Source: Triatoma infestans (lineage: Eukaryota; Arthropoda; Insecta; Hemiptera; Reduviidae). From it: a DNA stretch of 64,000 bases. Under the pieces are notes generated by a model. That model was not told the DNA's origin and did no database searches. It saw only the letters and a list, made by a program, of their open reading frames with translations. This document shows, one piece after another, positions 55,440 to 64,000 of the stretch. The position numbers were made by a program, and so were the translations under genes. The DNA is taken from positions 17,035 to 81,034 of the forward strand of contig JAAEAF010002627.1 in assembly GCA_011037195.1 (NCBI GenBank). Direction: 5' to 3'. Position 1 is the first letter of the stretch, and every line of letters starts with the position of its first letter.

Positions 55440-55723
55440 CTAATAAGATTGTTTCGAAATTAAATAAGCATGTTGTGAGCCTGGCATATTATATTCAACA
55501 ACAACAAAATTGTTTTTTTTGGTCATTCCACCGTCATTCTTATGAAAAATGCTTAAGTTTCCCGGTTGAGAGCGCATCAATGTTTATAGCAATCTTAAGC
55601 GTTTTTCAATAATATAAATTATAAATAAAGGCTCGGACAAACTGATTTAATTTATAATAATTATAAGAACAATAGTATATGTAATTAGGGACAACTTTTA
55701 AGCTGGTGTTGATTGTAGATTGT

Positions 55724-56145
55724 TGTTGGGGATTATTGCACCGCGACCAGAAAGATCTATTGTGCCTCCCCCCAATGCACAGCCGGCCTCGAAGCAGCTT
55801 TTTCTAGCTACAGACAACACTCCCTATCACCGGACTTGAATTGTAGAGGCTCCTTGGAAAATAATATATAAGGGCGCATGCTGGATTTGAACGTTGCTAG
55901 TCCAGCGAGCTACCACTGAGCTAATCCCTTCCTTCTCCCTTGGCTTACGCCAATTAACTAGGGATGGGGACCCTAGTTTGTGTATTGTGTTCTTCCTTGT
56001 CTGTAAAGGGTAGTGTGTATGTAGTTTACGTCTATTGTGTACTGTTCTGACGACGTGCATGGAGTATAGAGCTGTGGTGACCCGTGGGGTCGCTACTCCT
56101 CAAATAACTGCATGCAACAGATACCCCTTACGGGCTTTAAGCTGG
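55724..56145 (-). mobile_element. Composite tRNA-derived SINE with 5' extension
   Basis: Same structure as 16255-16692. On the minus strand the head (56145-55933, with 'ggagtagcgaccccacggg') leads into the A box (TAGCTCAGTGGTAGC) and a decayed B box, then the body and the 'cgcggtgcaataatcc' tail. It faces a second copy at 56375-57117, forming a large inverted pair. Confidence 0.75.
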
Positions 56146-56316
56146 TGTAAGCTCTGCTGTTTTCCTACTAGTGAAATTGATAGAGGAGGTAGTTTGTGGT
56201 GTTCCATACCAATACCATTTAAACATAATCGCAATTAAAACATTTTGCAAAAAAAAAAAAAGAAGCTGTTAATATTGACATTAAATGTGATTGAATGCTA
56301 TATACTCTAAATACGA

Positions 56317-56382
56317 CACTCTGTAAGGCGAATGCTCGAAACTTGCATGACACACAAAATGAAGTAGGCTATCATGGAAAAG
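56317..56382 (+). repeat. Alpha-family arm fragment in the spacer of the SINE pair
   Basis: 'gtaaggcgaatgctcgaaac', 'catgacacacaaaatgaag' and 'aggctatcatggaaaa' follow the outer half of an alpha arm. The ribozyme core is unrecognisable. Confidence 0.55.
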
Positions 56383-57117
56383 CCCGCAAGGGGTATCTAT
56401 TGCATGCAGTTTCTTGGGGAGTTGCGACCCCACGGGTTACCACAAGCTCAGTACTCCATGCACTTCATCAGAACAGTACACAATACACTACATACACTCT
56501 ACAGTTTACAGACAAGCAAAACACAGTAAACATACTAGGGCCTCCGTCTCTAACTAATTGGCGAAAGCCAAGGGAGAAGAGCGGTATTAGGAAGGAAGGG
56601 TCTAGCTGAGTGGTAGGGTGCTGGACTAGCAACGCCGAGGCCCGGGTTCGAACCCAGCGTGCTGCCTGAAGACACTGTTATAATATAGCTATAAGTTTAC
56701 ACAAACTGCCCTGGACTTGTAATGATTTTTATAGAATAAAAGGTGGGTGTAGAGATATGACACGATGCGATTTATTGTTGAATCAGATAGATAAATGCCT
56801 AGATTTCTAACTGGCTTATATACAGGTTCTCCCTACTCTAGCCTGCTTAAGTCAGAGAGTATCAGAGAAAGCCTGCTTTCTCTCTCTTAATTCTCTTGTC
56901 AGTCTGCTCTCTCTTGCTGATGCAATTCTCTCTTGCTGTTACACTGCCCTTAGATTTTCTCTTCCTAGGAGCCTCTACAACTCACTGACCGGTGATGGGC
57001 AGTGTTGTCTGTAGCTAGAGAACGGCTGCTTGGAGGCCGGCTGTGCATTGGAGAAGGCTCCGGGGGCACAATGGATCTTTGAGGTCGCAGTGCAATAATC
57101 CCTTACAACAATCTACA
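56375..57117 (+). mobile_element. Composite tRNA-derived SINE, split by a solo LTR
   Basis: The head runs 56375-56590, the A box (TAGCTGAGTGGTAGG) is at 56603-56617 and the B box (GGTTCGAACCC) at 56645-56655. The body resumes at 56949 ('cttagattttctcttcctag') and ends in 'gaggtcgcagtgcaataatc'. It has the best-preserved pol III boxes of all SINE copies here. The LTR at 56667-56943 interrupts it just after the B box. Confidence 0.8.
56667..56943. mobile_element. Solo LTR, short form, CTGCC target duplication
   Basis: The plus-strand start TGAAGACACTG and end CTGTTACA give TG...CA ends. CTGCC flanks both sides (56662-56666, 56944-56948), and removing the LTR and one CTGCC restores an uninterrupted SINE. 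The outer ~50 bp present in the copies at 43310 and 55146 is missing. Confidence 0.85.
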
Positions 57118-57119
57118 TC

Positions 57120-58450
57120 TACATCATGGAAAAACATCTTTTGATATTTTCCAGCTCTGTGGACCCCTGACTTCCATGTATCTATCAAATTATATTTTCA
57201 TTTTTTTTCCTTTTTTTTTTAATGAAAAAGTAATAAAAATGTTCTCTATTAAATAATAACTATAATAAAATAATAAATCTACAAATTAAATAATAAAAAT
57301 GTATTTTTTTTTTTATGAGTTTTATTACTTCATTAATTTTGCGTTTCATTTTTTTTATTAACATCGTTACTTTTAAAAGTTATCTTTATTTTAATTAAAT
57401 AAATTAATGACAGTTTTTTTTTTATTGCAGGTATGTGCAAGAGTGGTTTTCTTTTCAACAAGTTAGTAAGTTATAATTAGCAATTTCATTTTATTAAATT
57501 TTGTAATAAAAATAAAAATTTACCGGATACATGATCAAAACCAATGTTTCTAATAGCCTTGGACAAAAAATACTCAAGAAAGATAATTTTTTTCGGAAAG
57601 TGTATTCGAAAAATAAAAATGGGCAATTAATAAGTGAAGTTTAAAGAAATCGTCGATATTTAATTATTAAAAGAAATTGTGAAAAACTTAAATGGTACTT
57701 CCGGTTAATCGATTTTTGTTCAAATGGTGTCGATTCCTACAATCGTAGTATTAGTTTTAACTTCCCAGCGATCAGTAGGCGAGCCTATGCTAGATACCAG
57801 ACTATGAAAACGAGTGTTTACCTTCATGGATTTTCGTTACAATATATTTTCCAAATTTCTGAACAAACACAATACTTCCTCCCACTTAATTCAGTAAAAA
57901 AAAAAAAAACAATTAGCGAACCAAACTTGAGTTAAGTAGTAATTAAAACTTAATAAATATATATTTTATTATAATATCGTTTAATTAGCAATATATATTC
58001 TAAATGATAATATATTGTTAGATAATGGTAGGTATTCACATACTAATCACAGTAGTATGTTAGATATGACAACAATGTCATGCGGGCGATGTAGTGTATG
58101 TAGTGACATAGTATTTATGACGTACAATATACTATGTGCCTTCTGTACATATTACCACTACTAAACTACTACTACTACTACCCTATTATATTGGGCCCAA
58201 CGCTTACATATCTAGATATGTGATATATGTTTGCATATTTATGTTTAGTGTACAAGATGCAAATAACATTCTCTCTTTATTGTGCTCATTACATTCCCAC
58301 CATTAATACATTTTGCTTGGCCTACTTGTTCATAAGTCAAAAACAAATTTTCCAATTTATAATCTGTGATCCTGACTTTAAATTCATTTCCCAATTTGCG
58401 AAAAAATGAGTCACTAAACAAGGAATGACCTAGCTTCCACTAAAACTCGC
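57120..58450. other. AT-rich region with no clear feature
   Basis: At 57690-57890 'ggtacttccggttaatcgat' and 'acacaatacttcctccc' are traces of a decayed repeat A in minus orientation. (TAC)n lies at about 58162-58182. Nothing else could be supported. Confidence 0.45.
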
Positions 58451-58496
<46 letters not shown>

Positions 58497-58765
58497 TGTC
58501 TGTGGGAAGGGACCAAACCCTACGCTATCTAAAGCCCCATTGGACCCATATATCAAACGCAAAGAAAATCAACAAGAAACCAAGTCTTGAAAAAAAATCC
58601 AGACCCGGGTCTAACCCATCTAAGATCCACTGGAGTCCGAACAATTCGAACCATAACCCTAAAGGGAAATAGCCAAAGTTCTTTTATAGACCTCCTGTTC
58701 CGACCAAGAGGGGGGGATATCCCAAGCAATTTATATTTTGAAAAAAAAAGATCCAAGTAAAGTTT
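58451..58765 (-). pseudogene. LINE family 1, 3' end fragment with (ATT)n tail
   Basis: The plus-strand (ATT)n at 58451-58495 is followed by 'gggaccaaaccctacgctat' and 'aaagccccattggacccata', the complement of the family 1 3' UTR. Translation on the minus strand then gives PFRVMVRIVRTPVDLRWVRPGSGF, matching PFKVLVRFVRSVVKLRWLKPGPGF at the family 1 C-terminus. It is truncated after about 250 bp. Confidence 0.8.
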
Positions 58766-58769
58766 CTTA

Positions 58770-59404
58770 TATTTAAAATGTTTTTTTCAAATCGACAGGC
58801 CTTAAAATTATAATAAGATGTTTGTTTATACGGCAACGACCAGAGGAGTTTATAAAGAAAAAAGAATCCTTGTTACTGTAATGTTATTGGTTTGTTGATG
58901 TGTTGGTAGCTTGTAGCGTGAGCGTTTTAGCGAAAAGGGCTTGTGTTTGTTTGAGATAGAATATAAGAATATAATCAAGAAAGCACCACTGATTTCTAAC
59001 TGAATTTAAATAGCTTTATAATATCACAGCGATTAAGTATAAATCAATTAATTATCTCTTAGTAAATTTAAGTATATTACAATATCACACTGTATCTTAA
59101 TCAAATAACGTTTATCTAGAATAAAGGCAAATATCTATCATTGGCACTGAGCAATTCCTGAAGTAGAGTTTCGATGTTTCCACTTGGATTTCTAGCACTA
59201 GTCTGTCCTAAAATATCTCTTCTCTTTGTTTCTTCAATTCTTCCCCTTTGAGGAGAAGGGGTTAATACAATGCCATAATTTTTCTTGTACCGTACCAGTA
59301 ACTGGACTTGTATACCTGGCTAGCCCTTTTGCAAGAGTAGGTTACATATTTTGATAATTTAGATTAATTAAAAATTAATATTATTTCAAGTTTCTTGCAT
59401 CCAT
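58770..59404. other. AT-rich stretch with no recognised feature
   Basis: No repeat copy or coding relic is seen. Confidence 0.5.
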
Positions 59405-59411
59405 CACATTA

Positions 59412-59453
59412 CCCTACGTTTCGGGTTCCATTAGTGCCCTTCTTCAGGAGCTC
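59412..59453 (-). ncRNA. Hammerhead-like motif, gamma family, left arm
   Basis: Minus strand: GAGCTC, core CTGAAGA, an A, stem II with GGG/CCC ends around a larger loop, GAAAC, triplet GTA, then GGGT. Core and stem II ends are intact; stem I is weakened compared with the right arm. Confidence 0.45.
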
Positions 59454-59517
59454 TTTAGGATAGAAGAGGGTGTACGTTGAGATTACAAAAAAAAAAAAAA
59501 AAACGTACACTCCTCTT

Positions 59518-59843
59518 GTTGTGGTTGGTTTCGCAGAGCTGGAAAGCATCAGCGATACAGCCTGCTTCTTTTTGTGGTCATCGACCGGTTTCGGGCGTTC
59601 GCCCATTATCAAGATATTTTTTGTCAAACAGTGTGATAACATAGAGTTGCACAAAGCATATTTAGTTGATACACTGATTACAGGGAAGGACCCTGGTTAT
59701 ACGAACCGGTATTCAACTAAATTTGCTCTGTGCCAGTCTGTGTTATCACACTATTTGACAAAAAACATCCTGATGATGAGCGTACGCCCGAAACCGGTCG
59801 ATGACCACAAAAAGAAGCAGGCTAAAAATATCTCTGACACACT
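59518..59843. mobile_element. Alpha-family ribozyme-type foldback with 10-bp target duplication
   Basis: CACTCCTCTT occurs at 59508-59517 and again at 59844-59853, exactly flanking the element. The arms read 'ggtttcgcagagctggaaag', 'agcctgcttctttttgtggt', ribozyme block, 'acagtgtgataaca', 'ttgcacaaagca', and back. The left motif is damaged (CTTGATAAT in place of CCTGAAGAT); the right motif (59766-59803) has an intact core. Confidence 0.85.
59766..59803 (+). ncRNA. Hammerhead ribozyme-like motif, alpha, intact core
   Basis: In order: stem I 5' strand CATC, core CTGATGA, a U, stem II GAGC-GTAC-GCCC (one A-C mismatch), GAAAC, CG loop closing a 2-bp stem III, triplet GTC, stem I 3' strand GATG. 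All invariant core nucleotides and a perfect 4-bp stem I are present. The predicted cut falls after GTC, before GATG. The architecture equals the minimal type I hammerheads of Penelope-like elements; these may need to act as dimers because stem III is so short. Confidence 0.6.
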
Positions 59844-59865
59844 CACTCCTCTTCTACTCTAAAGA

Positions 59866-59905
59866 GCTCCTGAAGAAGGGCACCATGGTACACGAAACGT
59901 AGAGC
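59866..59905 (+). ncRNA. Hammerhead-like motif, gamma family, right arm
   Basis: Stem I GCTC/GAGC is perfect and brackets CTGAAGA, an A, GGGCAC-...-GTACAC and GAAACGTA. Stem II pairs poorly, so this copy is partly decayed. The stem I sequence differs entirely from alpha (CATC/GATG) but is equally complementary. Confidence 0.45.
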
Positions 59906-59964
59906 AACAAAGAATTTTTTTTTCTTTAAAAACTACTTTGGCCATTACCGTAGAAAATTTCATT

Positions 59965-60985
59965 TTTTACTTTCTCTTATTCCTAGTAAGAGGAAGTATT
60001 GTAATCGTGTCAAATTTTCGATATCGAGTTTTCACCGGAAATATCCGTTTTGAGGTCCCCTGAGTCCAAAAAAGTGGTTTTTAGCAAATGGTCTCTGTGT
60101 GTGTGTGTATGTGTGTTTGTTTGTGAACCGCATAGCTCAAAAACGAAAACCGTAGGAGTTGAAACTTGATATTATGTAGGTACACTCCATGGCATCGACA
60201 GTTCGTATCTGTCACCAAGTCCTCAACCGGAAGGATACCATCTTTACTAGGTCTTTTTTTTCCCTTTTGACTTTTTCGGTTTTCTCAAAAAAGTGGGCTC
60301 CGACGATGTTGTTTTAAACGTTAGATATTAATCAAACATACAAACAGCGCTTTTATTTGAAACATTTCTCTGAGAAAATTCATTTAAGGGCGGTTATCGG
60401 GGGAGGGGTGGAGGTTAGGTTTTCATCTAAAGTGCTATTTCAGTTTATTAGACAGTTCTGTCATCTAAATAATGTTAATTAGAATTTAATATGTTGTTGA
60501 AATTCCGATTTTTAAAAAAATCGGATAACCGGAAGTGCGTTTACATTACCACTTTTACTAAATGATTTTTTTTACTTTTTCGCGATATTATCAAAAATGT
60601 TTTCGACGATTTTCTTGCAACTTCGTATATAAACTAAACATGCAAAGATCTACAACTTTTATTGAAAACCTTTCTTCTGGGAAAATTCATTTAAGGGTAC
60701 TTTTGGTGGAGGGGTGGGGTTATGTTTTTCTCTAAAGTGGTATCGTAGTTGATTATACAATTCTATCATCCAAACATACTTAATTAGAAATAAATAGATG
60801 GCTAAAATTCCGAGTTTCAAGAAAATTTAGTAAACCGGAAGTGCCCTTTTACTGGACTTTTTTTTTTTCAGTTTTCGACGAATTTCATTAAATTTGGGTA
60901 CAGATACTATAAAATTTGTCAATTATAATTTTGAGAACTGGAGTAAGAAGAGAAAGTTGTGTGAGTGTTTCACACCAGATTTTCT
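59965..60985 (+). repeat. Repeat A, full-length reference copy
   Basis: It starts ACTTTCTCTTATTCCTAGTAAGAGG (first 20: ACTTTCTCTTATTCCTAGTA) and ends 'gtgtgagtgtttcacaccag'. Unit junctions ('ccggaa') lie near 60042, 60224, 60531 and 60837, so the last intervals are about 305 bp. CTTTCTCTTA at the start and TAAGAAGAGAAAG near the end are inverted. The GTGTGA...TCACAC hairpin sits at the 3' end. No open frame longer than about 60 codons is present. Confidence 0.85.
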
Positions 60986-60989
60986 TATA

Positions 60990-61855
60990 TTTATTTTAAA
61001 AACAACTGTTTTTGGGAGAAAAAAAACTTTTGTAATAACCTAGCACGTTCTGAGAATTCGAAAAAGCTTTGTTTGTGAGTGTGTAGTTTTTAAGTTATCT
61101 CTAAAATTGAAAATATCCGGGGCGGATCTACTAATGGGAATTTAGTTAAATCTGCAGGTCGGAATTTCTTTTATTTTTCCTAATTTTCTCTTCAACGTCT
61201 CAGCAATTTTTTTTTTATCTCTGTATGTCCTGTCAGCAGTTTTACGGTTTTATCGTCGTTTCATAAGGATAATTAAATGTGTTGTTATCAATATTCCATA
61301 TTTGAAATTTATCATTTTAATACGTCAGAAATTCAGTAAAGAGATAAATCAAATATGTTTCATGCCCGATTTTATTCTTTATTTATTTATTTCTTTTTAA
61401 GCTTTCATAAATGACGTTTGGCAAGATATCGGAAATGGAACGCTACTGACTGATAACACATTGTGCCAATAGTAAATTTAACCATAGCACACGATAAAAA
61501 TAGATTCTCCTTATTACACACTAAACTAGAATTTTTTTTATTTTTTTAAGAGTAAAATCATTTTACCTATTCTGTTCGAAAGTTTATAGCGAATTTATTT
61601 GTTTTCCCTAAATGTAATAAGAATGCATTACTTTCTAACAATTTTTGCTATTATCATTCGTTTTTGTTAAGCTATTCACCACAAAAACAACATTCACTTT
61701 GTTAGGAATTCCACCGTTTAATGGTTTCCAAATGATCTTTGCACAGTAGTAATGTTCCTATTCAAGCTTCAAGATGCCTTGCCTATTACCTGTCTTCATC
61801 ATTTTAACGTTCTGTTTATCACCGTCATGAATATCATTCCTACGTTTGACAGTCC
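60990..61855. other. AT-rich stretch with no recognised feature
   Basis: No supported feature. Confidence 0.5.
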
Positions 61856-62084
61856 TAAAAGCGCGTTCTCACGAATCAAGTTTTGTAACCGATTTTAGTT
61901 GATCAGCAAAAGTTGAATGCGACTTGAATCAGAAAAGGTTCATACGTTTCAACTGCAATCAATCAAACCGTTTCAGTAACGACACGGAGCACTGTATGAG
62001 TTGAAAGCAAACTGAGAGGCCAATGGGCCTCTTAACCTTATAGGAGCCGGGTGTTGATGGAGTGGTTATGAGCATGGACTTGAG

Positions 62085-62225
62085 TGGTTTACACTCGAGT
62101 GTGTAAACTGAATTTGCTCTGTGCAAGTCTGTGTTGTCACACTGTCTGAAAAGCGCATCCTGAAGATTGGCGAACGCCCGAAACCGGTCGATGACCACAA
62201 AATGAAGGAGGCTACCACGGAAGAG
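62085..62225 (+). repeat. Alpha-family half foldback (right arm only)
   Basis: It starts at the centre palindrome 'ttacactcgagtgtgtaaac' and runs outward through 'tctgtgcaagtctgtg', the ribozyme block and 'aatgaaggaggctaccacgg'. The left arm is missing. Confidence 0.75.
62156..62193 (+). ncRNA. Hammerhead ribozyme-like motif, alpha, intact core
   Basis: CATC, CTGAAGA, U, stem II (GGC-GAAC-GCC plus one U-C mismatch at the base), GAAAC, CG loop, GTC, GATG. Every invariant core residue and the full 4-bp stem I are present. Upstream and downstream, the arm is typical alpha. Together with 59766-59803 it is the best candidate for an active ribozyme in the window. Confidence 0.6.
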
Positions 62226-62429
62226 GGCGTATCGGAGGTTTAAGCTGTCGATACTTGAAAGATGCGTCATACTTGAACGATAAAGTTTGACTCGGTCAAA
62301 CTTTTGTTGATCCACTAAAAAGTTGATCAACTTTATTGAAAGAAAAGGTTCTCACACTAGGTTTTTCATTCAACTTCTGTTGATCAACTAAAATCGATCA
62401 ACTAAACTTGACTCGTGAGAACGCGCCTC

Positions 62430-63005
62430 AAATAATCTCTCACAGTACCTATCCTCTTCAGATAACCATATTACTCTCGACTCCTTAACGTTTCTCTTCA
62501 TTCCCCGTCGTTGTTCCTTATCTCGACTTTCCTCATGTTCTCGCTCCAGCAGATATCCTCTAAAAATCCATTTCTATCGTTGCTTTTTTTGTTTTGCAAG
62601 TTTTTGCAGTGTATAGTAAAATACTGAGAAAGATTGACGTAATGATCAGTCTACCGATTCCGGGCAATAAGTTTCCGGCACCACAGCACTAATTCATTAA
62701 AACTACGAGTATTACTCTCTTTCCATTCCTAATTCAATTCTTTGGAGGATTTAAGTTTTGCCAGGAAGACCCATCCTTCTCCACGATGACCCTAAGTATT
62801 GGAACTAGTCCACTCTTGTAAATGCCCTTGCCTTCTAAAAATTAGAGAACGTAATTATATGTCTGTATGTATTTTGTATATGAATAAAATATAAGGAAAA
62901 TGATGGGATCTTTTTTCGAAAATTCAAATTAATTTGTAAGTAGTAGCAATTGCCCTAACTGCATGGGAACCCAACTTCACTGGAAAATTCTAAGGATTTA
63001 TAATT
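62430..63005. other. Stretch with no recognised feature
   Basis: Composition is a little less AT-rich than average. I see no coding relic or repeat copy. Confidence 0.5.
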
Positions 63006-63007
63006 AG

Positions 63008-63172
63008 TTTTGTGGTTGGTTCCGCAGAGCTGGAAAGCATCAAAGATATTTTCCGTGATAGCCTGTTTCTTTTTGTGGTCATCGACCGGTTTCGGGCGTT
63101 TGCCAATCATAAAGATGTTTTTTGTCAAGCAGAGTGATAACATAGATTTGCACAGAGCAAATCACACATCCA
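63008..63172 (-). repeat. Alpha-family half foldback (left arm only), ribozyme core damaged
   Basis: 'ggttggttccgcagagctgg', 'gatagcctgtttctttttgt', ribozyme block, 'agagtgataaca', 'ttgcacagagcaaat'. On the minus strand the core is TTTATGA instead of CTGANGA; stem I CATC/GATG and GAAAC remain. Confidence 0.7.
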
Positions 63173-64000
63173 CATCCTAAGTGGAATCAATATCCTGTCC
63201 AGGACTCTACTTCCATGAAGCAATATCCATTCCATGAAGAATCAACACATTTTATTGAGCCCATCATTCAATTAGTTTTTATTTAATGACCTTCACTAAA
63301 CTTACAAAATAAATCATTACAACTAAGTAATGTTGAATTTGATGGATGCGATTATACTTCTTTCTTTTTTTGCTAGTTTTAATAGTCACGTTCCTTGAAA
63401 AGTGTTTGCTTCCATTCTAAGTCCCAAGGGAACAATTTTACGATGTATAAAGAAGGTGAAGTCTATCACTCCTTTTACTTACATACGCGCCGCACTCACC
63501 AACACATAGCCAACGGAATGGATCTTTCTTCATGATGGACCGGCTAAAGGAATGAAGTTCCTTACTTGGTCTCTTAGAAAACTTTTCTACAATTTTCTTT
63601 TCAACTTATCTTTTCTTTTTACTCTTCTTTATTGGGTCACATAATTGGGTAGTGTAGTTTTTGATTTACACTTTTGAAAATTGTATATTCAGCAGTAGAT
63701 TGGTTTCTGATTAATTTGTTAATATATAGATTTTTCATCTTCCTTTTAATTTCTGGATATCATATCAAATTTTCAAAATTGTTTCCTGGCATACAAATGA
63801 TTACCATTACCTCTCTTTCTCCTACCGTCTTTTTGGATCTCGGGATTGTGTAAGGTGATCGCCTTTTCACTCCTAGAAGAATCAGTCCTTGAGGAAAAGG
63901 AGGTTGGCAGAACCTAGAATATTATTATTATCATCAATGATTGGTGTCCGAAGGCGCGGGATCTAAGTCAATATGGCTCTTTCCCCCACCCAAAAAAAAA
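63172..64000. other. AT-rich stretch to window end, no recognised feature
   Basis: No supported feature. A poly-A run at the window end may be the tail of something beyond it. Confidence 0.5.

Larger units (their letters stand above)
59405..59910. mobile_element. Gamma-family ribozyme-type foldback, hosting an alpha foldback
   Basis: The left arm (59410-59479) and right arm (59844-59910) are inverted: 'acgtttcg', 'gtgcccttcttcaggagctc', 'tttag(g/a)atagaagag'. The loop contains a poly-A run (about 59487-59503). Each arm carries an outward-facing hammerhead-like motif (59412-59453 minus, 59866-59905 plus). The alpha foldback at 59518-59843 lies inside the right arm with a 10-bp duplication of the gamma sequence at its ends. 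Confidence 0.8.
61859..62430. mobile_element. Inverted-repeat element with captured alpha half-arm
   Basis: About 60 bp at each end are inverted: 'gcgcgttctcacgaatcaag', 'gattttagttgatcagcaaa' and 'agttgaatg' at the left; the complement of 'gcgcgttctcacgagtcaag' and so on at the right. No target duplication was recognised. A half alpha foldback (about 62085-62225) sits inside. It encodes nothing recognisable. Confidence 0.7.

Noticed and set aside
56591..56660. tRNA-like sequence with good A and B boxes
   Set aside because: It is the head of a SINE; the same body follows in six other copies and the cloverleaf is not complete.
59965..60985. Repeat A as a Helitron
   Set aside because: The 3' hairpin is there, but neither a TC start nor a CTRR end could be seen, and no Rep/helicase piece is present.
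63008..63172. Intact hammerhead at the alpha left arm
   Set aside because: The core reads TTTATGA rather than CUGANGA, so it was listed only as a damaged arm.

Overview
The window looks like non-coding, transposon-dense chromosomal DNA of an arthropod, most likely an insect. It is AT-rich and full of short microsatellites and homopolymers. It carries several RNase H-encoding APE-type LINEs, a Jockey-like fragment, Penelope-like (PLE) remnants, Tc1/mariner remnants, solo LTRs and tRNA-derived SINEs. I found no host protein-coding gene, rRNA, bona fide tRNA or CRISPR array. Nothing here fixes the species; a hemipteran would fit, but that is a guess. LAYOUT: 1-6.7 kb holds a minisatellite, a foldback MITE (2750-3601) inside a copy of a ~1 kb non-coding repeat ('repeat A'), a mariner-like element (4314-5227) inside a ribozyme-bearing foldback, and a LINE 3' fragment. 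7.9-14.1 kb holds a SINE, a Tc1 pseudogene, a ribozyme-type foldback, two LTRs almost back to back, a PLE remnant and a LINE pseudogene. 16-20.5 kb has SINEs, a second PLE GIY-YIG fragment and a reverse-transcriptase relic. 21-28.3 kb is dominated by repeat A, including a head-to-tail array, with one 5'-truncated LINE flanked by a 15-bp target duplication. 28.3-33.4 kb is a near full-length LINE (endonuclease, RT, RNase H, zinc knuckle) with three frameshifts, itself inside repeat A. 35-47 kb has more repeat A, another LINE with a 17-bp target duplication, a solo LTR and an LTR-retrotransposon gag/LTR fragment. 47-64 kb has foldbacks, SINEs, solo LTRs, LINE debris, a nested pair of ribozyme-bearing foldbacks and one of the best-preserved copies of repeat A. 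MAIN OBSERVATION: at least three related families of inverted-repeat elements (here alpha, beta, gamma) carry, in each arm, an outward-facing motif matching a minimal type I hammerhead ribozyme: CUGANGA, a short stem II, GAAAC, a 1-2 bp stem III, a GUC or GUA cleavage triplet, and a stem I pairing the two ends. Stem I and stem II differ between families but remain paired. A Penelope-like remnant in the same window (11358-12312) carries a related motif next to a GIY-YIG coding relic, in line with the known presence of hammerhead ribozymes in Penelope-like elements. A SECOND POINT: one SINE (53011-53279) ends in a copy of the 3' end of the local LINE family 1, as expected if it borrows that LINE's machinery. 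HOW THE PARTS RELATE: nothing forms a gene pathway. The organisation is layered transposition, with repeat A the most frequent landing site and several insertions dated relative to each other by nesting.
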